64,000 bases of DNA from assembly GCF_029541745.1 (NCBI RefSeq), contig NZ_CP089746.1, positions 1,054,001-1,118,000 on the forward strand, read 5' to 3'. Source of the DNA: Streptomyces sp. LX-29 (GTDB lineage: Bacteria; Actinomycetota; Actinomycetes; Streptomycetales; Streptomycetaceae). Below are positions 34,015-42,214 of the stretch, piece by piece. The notes beneath the pieces are model-generated. The model saw nothing but the letters and a program-made list of their open reading frames with translations, did no database searches and had not been told where the DNA came from. Positions within the stretch are counted from its first letter, which is position 1; the number at the start of each line of letters is the position of its first letter. A program made the translations under genes and the position numbers.

Positions 34015-34975
34015 GGGCAGTTCCTTCGAGTAGATCAGCGAGAGCGCGTGCGATGGGGGTGCGCAGTTCGGGAATGAATCCGAACTGTCCGTTCGGGTTG
34101 ACGTCGACGAGGTACCAGCCGCCGTCATCCTGACTAACGAGAAAGTCACTCGCGGCGTAGCGGAGCCCCAGCTCTCCAAGCAGTCTGTACATCCCGTCCG
34201 CGATGTGCTCGGGGACCGTGCGGAGCCGATAGGTGAGGCTGTCGTAATCGGTGCGGAAGTCGACGGCCGCGGCGTCCGTGCCGGCGTGGATCTCGGCGGC
34301 GAACATGCGGTCGTCGACGGCGGTGAGCCGTACCTCATACGCTTTGGGGATCCACTGCTGAAACTGGTGCGCGGTCAGCCTCACCGAGTCGTCGATGTCG
34401 TCGACGCGCACCTGCGTGGTCCACAGGGCATAAGGGGATCCCGCGTAGGCGGTCGGGCCGCCGGGGCCGAGGGACTTGTACGCGGCCATCTTGCCCGGCA
34501 GATCACCGACGAACGCGCGGGCCTCGTCTGGGTCGTTGGTGATGAGGGTGCGGGGCACGGTGAGACCGCAGCGAGCGGCAGTGGCCAGGGCGACGGGGGC
34601 GAGCGCCGCATAGGCGTTGCGGTGCGGGTGGTTGACCCATGTGCAGTCGAGTGCGGCGAGCAGTCCGCCGAGTCCGGCGCGGGCCTCAGAGTGTGCCCAT
34701 GCGGCGTCGTCGGCGGACAGGGCGGCGGCGAGCCTGTGCGCGGACGGGCGCCGGTAGTAGACGGCGTGCACGTCCCCTAAATCGAGGTCCCGGTACTGCC
34801 CGCGCAACGCCCCATGCCATGTAGCGGTGCCGGGGCCGGTGCGGGCGCGGATGGTGAGGTGTTCGGGGAAGTCCCCGGGGTCGAGCCGCACCAAGGGCAC
34901 GGCTCGGTCGTTGAGTTCCCCGATCACCAGGTCGGCTACCGCGTCGGAGGCGCGGGTCAGCACCAGGACCGTCAC
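33932..34975 (-). CDS. ATP-grasp RiPP ligase (graspetide maturase, TgmB/SAV_5884 type)
   Basis: A 347-aa RimK-like ATP-grasp enzyme that should form side-chain ester or amide links in the precursor encoded just upstream. Visible blocks: YYRRPSA (73-79), CTWVNHPHRNAYA (111-123), the ATP-binding lysine region GKMAAYKSL (161-169), the acidic/metal segment DFLVSQDDGGWYLVDVNPNGQFGF (277-300) and helix IARALADLL. GTG 34975 follows a strong AAGGAGGTAA. L66 is a TTA codon (34778-34780). The last 27 residues overlap the methyltransferase frame and have no domain character, so the catalytic domain ends near 318. Confidence 0.9.
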   Translation of the reverse strand: MTVLVLTRASDAVADLVIGELNDRAVPLVRLDPGDFPEHLTIRARTGPGTATWHGALRGQYRDLDLGDVHAVYYRRPSAHRLAAALSADDAAWAHSEARAGLGGLLAALDCTWVNHPHRNAYAALAPVALATAARCGLTVPRTLITNDPDEARAFVGDLPGKMAAYKSLGPGGPTAYAGSPYALWTTQVRVDDIDDSVRLTAHQFQQWIPKAYEVRLTAVDDRMFAAEIHAGTDAAAVDFRTDYDSLTYRLRTVPEHIADGMYRLLGELGLRYAASDFLVSQDDGGWYLVDVNPNGQFGFIPELRTPIARALADLLEGTAHDHHRIGRAATPPHGRSARRRGNPALD

Positions 34976-35014
34976 GGGTTACCTCCTTCGTGCCAGGCGA
35001 GGGCTGCCCGTCGG

Positions 35015-35329
35015 TCAGTCGGTGTCGTTGTCCGTGTCCGTCGCGAGCTGGTTGTCCTCCTTGGTCTGCGACTTCGTCAGGAACGCCGACTTCATCGACG
35101 GGGCGTGGATGAACGGGGTGCCGTCCTCGGTGACGCTGATCTGCAGCACGGGGCACAGGGTCAGCGCCGGGCCGACGTCCTTGGGATCGGCGGCCACGGG
35201 AACAGCGCGAGTCAGCCCGAAGGGGCGAACCGTGGAGACCGTGGAGCGCGGTGGGGCGTCGGCGACCGGGTACGGGAACACGGGCGGGGCAAGGGTTCCG
35301 GGCCCGGCAAGCTGGGTCTGTACGGCCAT
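35015..35329 (-). CDS. putative ATP-grasp-modified RiPP precursor (TgmA-like)
   Basis: A 104-aa precursor. The leader contains RPFGLTR (35-41), the type of motif recognised by graspetide ligases, and a conserved-looking CPVLQISVTEDGTPF (59-73). The C-terminal ~28 residues (S78-D104) are the presumed core: hydroxyl donors S78, S81, T85, S87, T89, T97, T99, T103 precede or alternate with acids E91, D92, D98, D100, D102, D104. The repeated TD units and N101-D102 offer sites for ester rings and aspartimide. AAGGAGAGG precedes ATG 35329. The ATP-grasp gene follows 39 bp downstream. Cleavage site and ring pattern are not predictable from sequence alone. Confidence 0.85.
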   Translation of the reverse strand: MAVQTQLAGPGTLAPPVFPYPVADAPPRSTVSTVRPFGLTRAVPVAADPKDVGPALTLCPVLQISVTEDGTPFIHAPSMKSAFLTKSQTKEDNQLATDTDNDTD

Positions 35330-35448
35330 GGCTGGTCCTCTCCTTGATCGTGATGGGTTTCCTTCACGGCCCGCCCGCGCCGATCGCCGCGGGCGGACGG
35401 CTTGGAGTCATCGGGACGGCGACGCGCGGAGACGCCGTCCAGCCGGGC

Positions 35449-35880
35449 TCACTGCTCCAGTGTCGATTTCGCCTCGATGAGCTGAGTGAACTGGATGTGG
35501 TACAGCTCGACCTGATCTGGGGTCAGGATGAGAGTCGACTCGTAGGAGCCCCCGTCCTCGTAGTGGACAGTGACCGGTAGGGCGCCCCGCTTCGCTCGGC
35601 GGTTATAGATGGCGTCGCGCTTCTGGGGTGTGACGTGTGTGATCCGCGGGGGCACGGGGCGCAGGGTGGTTCCGTCGCAATTGGCGCGCCAGTCCTTGCC
35701 CCCGCCCGGCGGGCGTAGTTGGTACGACGCCGAGGTGTCGCTGGGGAGCGCGACAACCACCCCGATCGTTCCCCCCTTGGCGAGGTCGAGCGCGAGGTCG
35801 CCAAGGCGCGGGTGAAACGGGTCGCCGGGGATTAACTCGACGCTCAGCACGGGCGGTTGCTTCGAGGTCTGTTCGGCCAT
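35449..35880 (-). CDS. unknown 143-aa protein in the graspetide cluster (TTA-containing)
   Basis: A protein of unknown family between the XRE regulator and the precursor gene, same strand. It looks beta-rich: VLSVELIPGDPF, GTIGVVVALPS, SYQLRPPGG, RITHVTPQKRDAI, ALPVTVHYEDGGSYESTLILTPDQVELYHIQF. There is no signal peptide or membrane helix. L16 is encoded by the rare codon TTA (35833-35835). It could be a regulator, immunity or recognition factor, but nothing in the sequence decides this. The gap to the precursor is 119 bp. Confidence 0.75.
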   Translation of the reverse strand: MAEQTSKQPPVLSVELIPGDPFHPRLGDLALDLAKGGTIGVVVALPSDTSASYQLRPPGGGKDWRANCDGTTLRPVPPRITHVTPQKRDAIYNRRAKRGALPVTVHYEDGGSYESTLILTPDQVELYHIQFTQLIEAKSTLEQ

Positions 35881-35935
35881 GCCTCGAAGCTAGAGGCGTG
35901 TCGAGCACCCAATATGAACGGGAGGAATACGACCC

Positions 35936-37165
35936 CTATCCGTCCAGGTGGAAGCGGTCTGACATGCGGCGCAGGCGCTCACGGGTGGTCGCTCGCTCGG
36001 CGTACACGATGCTGCGCAGGGTTGACCGAGCGATGGGATGGTTGCGGACGAGTTGCGGCGCGAAACGCTCGGCCTTTTCCAGTTCCCTCAGGGCCATCTC
36101 CCGATTCCCATCCCACAGCCAGGCTCGGGCGAGATCCATGTGGTGGTGCCCCTGCCTGGAGTTGGGCAAGGAGTCGACCAGGGACTTAGGCACCCGCCGA
36201 CTGATGCCGAGCGCCTTCCGCTGCTCGCGCATCTCAAGCGTCACACTGATGGCGTGAATCAGAACGTTGCCCGGTGAGAAGGTGGTCGAGTGCCGGTCGT
36301 ACACCGGCGGGCCGGCATACTCGACCAACCGGTCGGCGGCGGCCTTGGCGTGCCGAATACGGTCCCTGGCTTCCTCTCGACGTCCGCCCCGGGCTGCCGA
36401 TACCGCCGCGCGCAGATGCAGCGATCCCCACACGCGGATGGCGAGTGGCGCACCCTGGTCGTACTCCTGCTGGACGCCGTTGATGGCCTTGTCCGACAGG
36501 GCGATGGCGTCGCCCCAATCGGCAGTCGCCCACATGTCCCACACACGCATCCAGTCGGAGACAGCCGGCATCAGTGGGTCACCCGATTGCAGTGCGGCCC
36601 AGGCGGCCCGCTCGCATGACATGGCGATCAGCTCGGGGTGGCCGAGTGTGTGCGCGGCGGTGTGCGCGAACTTGCAGCAGACGGCGTAGATGGCGAACGC
36701 CTCTTCCCGCTCGTGCCCGGTAGAGACTTCGGCGAGTGCGCGTGCCTCGCGGAACAGGTCAGGTAGTACTTCCATGATCGCTACATTGGCGGCGGCATCG
36801 CGCAAGCGGTGCAGGCGAGTGGTTTCCTGCCACAGTTGTCGGGCCGGCCTCGGCGTACCGTTGAAGAGGGGGACGAGGTCGTAGCGACGAAGCTCGCGCA
36901 TGATGGACGCGGCGGAGACCTGCCATTGATTCTCGGCTGGCGAGCTGTTGTACGGGCGCCCGATGAGGTCGTTGGGGTGTACGTGCAGCTCTGAGGCAAG
37001 CAGGTTGAGCAGACCGACACGGTCGAGTTCGATGTGTCCCCGTTCCATCTTGGAGACCCACCCTTGTGTCTTGCCGAGGGCGGCGGCGAGGTCGGCCTGG
37101 GTCATGCCGAGGCGCAGCCGTGCGCGGCGTGCACGGCGCCCGATCTCCTCTGCCTCATCCACCAT
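35936..37165 (-). CDS. XRE-family regulator with helical repeat domain (cluster regulator)
   Basis: A 409-aa protein. The N-terminal Cro/CI-type HTH is at residues 7-67 (IGRRARRARLRLGMTQADLAAALGKTQGWVSKMERGHIELDRV). The rest is all-helical, TPR-like, with repeated helix pairs (AVCCKFAHTAAHTLGHPELIAMSCERAAWAALQSG, AVSAARGGRREEARDRIRHAKAAADRLV, MDLARAWLWDGNREMALRELEKAERF). Such proteins often precede TgmA-type precursors in streptomycetes (from memory). ATG 37165 follows AAGGGGGG; upstream in-frame starts are less likely. It is separated from the next gene by 55 bp. Confidence 0.87.
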   Translation of the reverse strand: MVDEAEEIGRRARRARLRLGMTQADLAAALGKTQGWVSKMERGHIELDRVGLLNLLASELHVHPNDLIGRPYNSSPAENQWQVSAASIMRELRRYDLVPLFNGTPRPARQLWQETTRLHRLRDAAANVAIMEVLPDLFREARALAEVSTGHEREEAFAIYAVCCKFAHTAAHTLGHPELIAMSCERAAWAALQSGDPLMPAVSDWMRVWDMWATADWGDAIALSDKAINGVQQEYDQGAPLAIRVWGSLHLRAAVSAARGGRREEARDRIRHAKAAADRLVEYAGPPVYDRHSTTFSPGNVLIHAISVTLEMREQRKALGISRRVPKSLVDSLPNSRQGHHHMDLARAWLWDGNREMALRELEKAERFAPQLVRNHPIARSTLRSIVYAERATTRERLRRMSDRFHLDG

Positions 37166-37348
37166 CAGCGCACCCCCCTTCGGGTAAGGCGTCCGGGTTC
37201 CAGCATGCGGTAAGACATCCGTGCTCCGTCCGTGAGGGCTTCGACTCACGAAAGGTACCGAGCAGGGGTGCCCGGTGTGGAGGGCTACAGGTCGGGAAGT
37301 GCGCGAGGCACGACAAAGGCGCTCCCGCGCATCTGGGGCGTCAGTACG

Positions 37349-38863
37349 TCATCGACGAGTCGCCGCCGGGCGGCAGTTCGGTTCTCCCTTCGGCAGCGGA
37401 ACGATGCGCAACGTGGAGGTGGGCACCTTGATCGGTTCTGGTTCGCCGGGGGCGCGGTCCCAGAGGACGCTCGTGCCGCCGGAGCTGCCCAGGAGGAGGT
37501 ACGGGAGGTCGGGGCGTAGCTCTCCGCCTTCTACGGGGACCTTGCTGAGCTCCTTGACCGGGTGCACGCAGACCAGGGTGGGCTCGATGCCGAAGTAGGG
37601 GGCGGGGGCGCGGAGCTCGCGTGCCGCCTGTTGGGCGCGGTGGGCGGCCTCTCGCGGTTCGTCGATCGCCACGATGAGGGCCGCCACCACGGAGGCCACC
37701 AGCGCGCTGAAGGCCATGACTCCGTACACCGTGCGGTCGGTGTGCAGCAGATGGAAGTGGCGGCAGTAGCCCCAGACGGCGGGAACCACGAGCGAGACGC
37801 TGGTGTAGGCGACGAGTTTCAGCGCCGCCGCGAGCTGCCAGAAGGCGGTGACGTCCACGTCGTCGGCGTTGAGCTGGAAGGAATCCAGGTACGACAGGTG
37901 CAGACCGCCGCCCAGGCTGGGGAGGAGAGGGATCGCCAGGGGCAGGAGCAGGGGCAGGACCCAGGGCAGCCAGTGCCGCCAGGTCCACTGCCGTACGAGG
38001 AGGCGGAGCCCGTTCGCCACCACGGCGACGACCGCGATCAGCAGGTAGTTCCAGGATGCCTGGGACGACTGGGCGAGTCCGGCCCGCAGTCCGAGCGCGA
38101 AGGGGACGGCGGCGATCACCAGTGCCCCGGCCTGCGCCCGGCGCATGTCGGACCACCAGCCGCGGGCGAGGATCCGGGTCTGGGCGGCGATGACGGCCAG
38201 GGCGGCCACGGCCAGGAGTGCGGGGAAGGCGGTCGCCGGGGAGGGCCAGGTCGATCCCGTCCACGCTCCGGCGAACATCAGGGCCAGGACCGCCCCCACC
38301 ATCCGGACCTGCTGGCGCAGCGACTCGGCGCGGCTCGCCCGCGCCACTCCGGCGGTGGGCTCCTTGGCCCACATGGGTCTGCGGGCCCCGAGCCCGTCGA
38401 CCGGGTGCGAGGAGCCGGGCAGGTGCGCCCGCGCCGCGTCCAGTGCCTGTCCCCGGGTGTCCGCCGTGACGACGCGGCCGGTGTCGCGTCGGGTCAGACG
38501 GGCCGCCGCCCGCTCGCGCCACGAGCCGGTGGCGGCCTCCTGGTAGATCACCCAGTGCACGGGCTCGTCGGCGTCCCTGTCGATCCGTTCCGCCACCCTC
38601 GCCCGCACATGGAGTTGCGCGCGATGGGCCAACTCCTCCACGAGCCGGACCACCGCGCGTGCGGCGCCCCAGCGGGCGCCGGCGATCCTCGCCTCGCACA
38701 GCAGCCAGACGCGGTCGGCCGCCCGGGCGCCTTCGTATATCCGCTCGACCCGCCAGTCGAGCCGCGCCAGCTCCTCTTCGAGGAGGGTGCGGTCCGACGC
38801 CTCACCCCTCAGTTCGAGAAGTACCCGGACGCGTTGGTCGAACGGGGAGCCCTGCACCGTCAC
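37349..38863 (-). CDS. multi-pass membrane protein of unknown function paired with an AAA ATPase
   Basis: A 504-aa protein. The N-terminal ~180 residues are soluble and Arg-rich (DQRVRVLLELRGEASDRTLLEEELARLDW...). Then come about seven membrane helices (starting MVGAVLALMFAGAW, FPALLAVAALAVIAAQ, AGALVIAAVPFALGL, NYLLIAVVAVVANGL, WLPWVLPLLLPLAIPLL, LVAYTSVSLVVPAVWG and VYGVMAFSALVASVVAALIVAI). A ~75-residue cytoplasmic or outer tail ends it. The GTG start overlaps the AAA ATPase stop by four bases (GTGA), so the two are coupled. No family is recognised. Confidence 0.8.
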   Translation of the reverse strand: MTVQGSPFDQRVRVLLELRGEASDRTLLEEELARLDWRVERIYEGARAADRVWLLCEARIAGARWGAARAVVRLVEELAHRAQLHVRARVAERIDRDADEPVHWVIYQEAATGSWRERAAARLTRRDTGRVVTADTRGQALDAARAHLPGSSHPVDGLGARRPMWAKEPTAGVARASRAESLRQQVRMVGAVLALMFAGAWTGSTWPSPATAFPALLAVAALAVIAAQTRILARGWWSDMRRAQAGALVIAAVPFALGLRAGLAQSSQASWNYLLIAVVAVVANGLRLLVRQWTWRHWLPWVLPLLLPLAIPLLPSLGGGLHLSYLDSFQLNADDVDVTAFWQLAAALKLVAYTSVSLVVPAVWGYCRHFHLLHTDRTVYGVMAFSALVASVVAALIVAIDEPREAAHRAQQAARELRAPAPYFGIEPTLVCVHPVKELSKVPVEGGELRPDLPYLLLGSSGGTSVLWDRAPGEPEPIKVPTSTLRIVPLPKGEPNCRPAATRR

Positions 38864-40323
38864 GCGTCGTCGGTGTCCTCGTCGGTGTCGGTGTTCGCCC
38901 CGTCCCCGTCACCGTCCCCGTGCCCGTCCCCGTCCGGGTCCGGCACCCCTAACAGCCGTCGCGTCAGCGCGTCCTGGTCGGAGAGGAGTTCGTCCAGCGC
39001 GGCCAACAGGTCGTCCCTGGTCACCTCGTCGGAGTCGCGTTCCGCGGCGAAGAGGACGGTACGGCGGACGAGTTCCTTGGAGAAGGAGGCGGTGGTGCCC
39101 GCGGTGCGGTCGATGACAAGGCGGGCGGTGGGCTCGTCGAGGGCGAGCATGCCGCCGTAGAGGTCGAGGAGTCGGCGGCGGCCGGTGGCGTCGGGGAGGG
39201 GGATCTCCACGGCCATGTCGACGCGGCCGGGACGCTGGGCGAGGGCGGGTTCGAGGAGGTCGGCGCGGTTGGTGGTGAGGAGGAAGGCCACGTCGGCGTC
39301 GTCGCCGAGGCCGTCCATCTCGTTGAGGACCTGGAAGAGGAGGGGCTGTTCGCCGTCGCTGAAGTCCCGGGCCTCGGCGACGAGATCGCAGTCCTCGAGC
39401 ACGACGAGGGCCGGCTGGAGCTGACGGGCGAGGGCGCAGGCCGCGGCGACGTGCTGGATGGTGGTGCCGGAGAGCAGGACGACGGTGAAGTCGGGGAGCT
39501 GGGAGAGCAGGTAGCGGATGGAGTGGGTCTTGCCGGTGCCGGGCGGACCGTAGAGGAGGAGGCCGCGGCGGAGGTGCTGGCCGGTGGCGCGGAGGCGCTC
39601 CCGGCGGCGGGCCACGCCGACGATCTGCCGCTCGACGCGCGCGAGCAGCCCGTCGGGCAGCACGATGTCGCCGGGGCCGAGGGCGGGGCGGTGGTGGAAG
39701 CGGAAGGGGCCGATGCCCTCGCCGAAGTCGGAGCCCTCGAAGGAGATGACCTTGCCGCGGAAGACGTTGTGCTCGCGGATGAGCTGGTCCAGGCCGGACA
39801 GCAGCCGCTTCGCGGCGTCCCGCGACGGGGCCAACACCTCGATCTGCACGACGTTGCCGTCGTACTCGCCGCTCGGCCCGCGCAGCAGTACCGCGTAGCG
39901 GTCGTCGCCGTCCACGCCCAGGTAGATGCCGAAGGAGACGCAGGCCAGCTCCTCGTCGGTGGAGACCGGCGTATACGCGTAGTCGACGGGGCCGACCCGG
40001 TAGCGTCCGTACCGCTGCGCCGTCTCCAGGATCTCGGCGAGCGACTCGTGCCGGCGGCTCTCCCCCGCCACACCGATGAGTTCATGGCTCCGCCCCTCGG
40101 TGGAGAACCAGCGCTCCAGCGCCAGGTGCACGTTGGCGTGCTGGTAGGGCGGGTGCGACGCCTTGACGACCGGGGTCTCCGCGGGCGGGTAGCCGAGGTG
40201 GTCGCGCAGCCGGTGGAGCAGGGAACGGGACTCGCTCACCGGCTCCTTGTACACGAGCTGTTCCAGGAAGGCGTTGAAGAGCCTGCCGAAGGCGGCTATG
40301 TCCTTCGGGTCGGTGGTGTCCAT
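38860..40323 (-). CDS. AAA-family ATPase with acidic repeat tail
   Basis: A 487-aa ATPase. An N-terminal ~215-residue domain of unknown type precedes the AAA module: Walker A GPPGTGKT (259-266), Walker B LVVLEDCD (306-313), sensor 1 LLTTNRADLLEPAL and arginine finger region QRPGRVDM, then the small helical subdomain. The architecture resembles BCS1/CDC48-like actinobacterial ATPases. The tail (about 463-487) is DGDGHGDGDGDG followed by NTDTDEDTDD. ATG 40323 starts it. It probably remodels the membrane protein or complex encoded immediately downstream. Confidence 0.87.
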   Translation of the reverse strand: MDTTDPKDIAAFGRLFNAFLEQLVYKEPVSESRSLLHRLRDHLGYPPAETPVVKASHPPYQHANVHLALERWFSTEGRSHELIGVAGESRRHESLAEILETAQRYGRYRVGPVDYAYTPVSTDEELACVSFGIYLGVDGDDRYAVLLRGPSGEYDGNVVQIEVLAPSRDAAKRLLSGLDQLIREHNVFRGKVISFEGSDFGEGIGPFRFHHRPALGPGDIVLPDGLLARVERQIVGVARRRERLRATGQHLRRGLLLYGPPGTGKTHSIRYLLSQLPDFTVVLLSGTTIQHVAAACALARQLQPALVVLEDCDLVAEARDFSDGEQPLLFQVLNEMDGLGDDADVAFLLTTNRADLLEPALAQRPGRVDMAVEIPLPDATGRRRLLDLYGGMLALDEPTARLVIDRTAGTTASFSKELVRRTVLFAAERDSDEVTRDDLLAALDELLSDQDALTRRLLGVPDPDGDGHGDGDGDGANTDTDEDTDDA

Positions 40324-40653
40324 GCGATCGGTTCCCCCGGGCGGACGTTGACGGTCTGTCGGTCGTCTCGCACCGTATCCGAACCCCCGCCCGACGAAGC
40401 GATCATTTTCCGGAAGGGATCGTTTTCGGACCTCGGATCCTCGGACCCTCAGACCTCGGACCCTCGGACCCTCAGACCCTCGGACCCTCAGACCCTCGGA
40501 CCCTCAGACCCTCGGACCCTCAGACCCTCGGACCCTCGGACCCTCGGACCTCAAACAGACCTCGGACCTCGGACCGCCGGTGCCCCTCGGCCCGTACCCG
40601 CGGAAGCCCTGCCCCCGTACGCGTCGGCCTCGTACGCGTCGGCCCCTTCCGCG
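40324..40653. repeat. 16-bp tandem repeat array (CAGACCCTCGGACCCT) in a 330-bp gap
   Basis: From about 40429 to 40580 the sequence is almost wholly built of the octamers GGACCCTC and AGACCCTC, alternating to give a 16-bp unit about five times, with TCGGACCTC variants at both ends. There are no spacers, so it is not CRISPR. It lies after the stop of the DUF6986 gene and before the AAA gene's promoter (minus strand). AT-rich bases at 40400-40430 (GATCATTTTCCGG) may belong to that promoter. Confidence 0.85.
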
Positions 40654-41973
40654 TCAGCGCGCTCCGCGTCCCGCCAGCGCGTCCAGGTCCGCCCGCGTCA
40701 GCCCCGTCAGCCGCGCCACCTCCGCCACCTCGAGCGCTCCGCAGTCCAGGCCGCGCAGCAGGTGGCCGCTGAGGGCCCTCGCGGTGGCGGGTTCGTCCAT
40801 GACGGCGCCGCCGGCGGCCTTCGTCACATACGCGGTCAGGCGGGCCGCGGCCTGTTCCAGGCCCTCGCGGTAGTAGGTGTAGACGGCGGCGTAGCGGGTC
40901 GGCAGATGGCCGGGGTGCATGTCCCAGCCCTGGTAGTACGCACGGGTCAGGGAGCGGCGGACCAGGTCGTGATGGAGGCGCCAGGCGGCGTGGACCTGGG
41001 CGGTGGGACCGACGGGCAGGACGTTGGTGGAGCCGTCGGAGAGGCGTACCCCGGTGCCGGCGGCCGCCACCTGCATCACGGCCTTGGCGTGGTCGGCCAC
41101 CGGGTGGTCGAGGGACTGGTGGGCGGCGCCGACACCGCACGAGGCGCTGTAGTCGAAGGTGCCGTAGTGGAGGGAGGTGGCGCGGCCCTCCGCGGCGTCG
41201 ATCATGCGGGCGACGGTGGCCCGGCCGTCCGGGCCGAGGACGGCCTGGGTGGTCTCGATCTGGATCTCGAAGCCGATCCGGCCCGGCGCCAGACCGCGCG
41301 CCTTCTCGAACTCGGCGCACAGCCGGGCCATCGCCGCCACCTGCTCGGCGTAGCCGACCTTGGGGAGGGTCAGGGTCAGCCCCGCGGGCAGCTCGCCCGC
41401 GTCCAGCAGGCCGGTCAGGAAGATGTCGAGGGTGCGGATGCCCCGGTCGCGGACGGCGGCCTCCAGGCACTTCATCCGGATGCCGACGTACGGCGGTGCC
41501 GTGCCCTCGGCGCAGGCCCGCGCGATCAGGCGCGCCGCGCGGGCGGCGGCCGCGTCCTCCTCGGCGTCCGGGCGCGGACCGTAGCCGTCCTCGAAGTCGA
41601 CGCGCAGGTCCTCCACCGGTTCGCGCTCCAGCTTGGCCAGGATCCGGGGGTGGACCTGCTCGGCGAGGCCGGGCGCGATGCCGAGCACCTCGGCGAGGGC
41701 GGCGGGGCCGCGGGCGTGGGCGGCGAGCATCGCCAACGCCTCGTCCCCCCACGCCCGTACGGTGTCGGCGGCGAAGGCGTCGGCGGGGACGTAGACGGTG
41801 TGGACCGGCTGGCGGGTGCCGGGGTCACCCGGGTAGCGGCGGGCGAGTTCGGCGTCCACGGCGGCGAGGGAGGCCGCGATCTCCTCGCGCACGGAGCTCC
41901 CGAGGCTCGTCGTCACCCCCTCGGCCGGCGCCGACGCCCCATCCCGTGCCGCCGCCTCGTGCTGTTGCCCCAT
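40654..41973 (-). CDS. DUF6986 (HpcH/HpaI aldolase/citrate-lyase-like) protein
   Basis: A 439-aa TIM-barrel protein of the CitE/HpcH-like superfamily. Metal- and acyl-CoA-binding-like residues occur in LRVDFEDGYGPRP (the D-F-E-D-G motif with the first metal ligand), then RIGFEIQIETTQAVLG, and SLHYGTFDYSASCGV. Streptomycete members are annotated DUF6986 and may act near purine or C2 metabolism, but no substrate is known. ATG 41973 has GGAGGGA upstream. A strong palindrome and direct repeats lie before it. Confidence 0.82.
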   Translation of the reverse strand: MGQQHEAAARDGASAPAEGVTTSLGSSVREEIAASLAAVDAELARRYPGDPGTRQPVHTVYVPADAFAADTVRAWGDEALAMLAAHARGPAALAEVLGIAPGLAEQVHPRILAKLEREPVEDLRVDFEDGYGPRPDAEEDAAAARAARLIARACAEGTAPPYVGIRMKCLEAAVRDRGIRTLDIFLTGLLDAGELPAGLTLTLPKVGYAEQVAAMARLCAEFEKARGLAPGRIGFEIQIETTQAVLGPDGRATVARMIDAAEGRATSLHYGTFDYSASCGVGAAHQSLDHPVADHAKAVMQVAAAGTGVRLSDGSTNVLPVGPTAQVHAAWRLHHDLVRRSLTRAYYQGWDMHPGHLPTRYAAVYTYYREGLEQAAARLTAYVTKAAGGAVMDEPATARALSGHLLRGLDCGALEVAEVARLTGLTRADLDALAGRGAR

Positions 41974-41990
41974 GCCCGGTGTCCCTCCAC

Positions 41991-42035
41991 GGAATCGACC
42001 AACGGAATCGACCAGCAGAATCAACAATCTGTTGA
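41991..42035. promoter_or_regulatory. operator-like elements upstream of DUF6986
   Basis: GGAATCGACCA occurs twice at 41991-42001 and 42004-42014 (13-bp period). It is followed by a perfect dyad TCAACA-ATC-TGTTGA at 42021-42035. The site lies within 62 bp of the start, so it probably overlaps the promoter; the form suits an IclR or GntR regulator, none of which is in the window. Confidence 0.55.
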
Positions 42036-42140
42036 AAGACCGTAGCCACGCGGAAGGTACCGGTCAACAGCCGTCCGGGCGCGCGGGCCGAGCGCTCGCG
42101 AAAGGCGGGCCGAGCACCCAGGGGTCCTCGGAGAACGCCG

Positions 42141-42173
42141 ACGGCCCCCGTGCGCCGCGCGCACGGGGACCGT
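42141..42173. terminator. terminator after etfBA
   Basis: A 15-bp stem with one G-T mismatch: arms 42141-42155 and 42159-42173, loop CGC. It lies 42 bp after the etfA stop (minus strand) and before the DUF6986 promoter. Confidence 0.75.
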
Positions 42174-42214
42174 CCGGATCGAGCCGTCGAGCCGCGGAAC
42201 CGGCCCGTCGAGGA

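Noticed and set aside
40429..40580. Possible CRISPR array
   Set aside because: Units follow each other directly without distinct spacers, and no cas gene is in the window.
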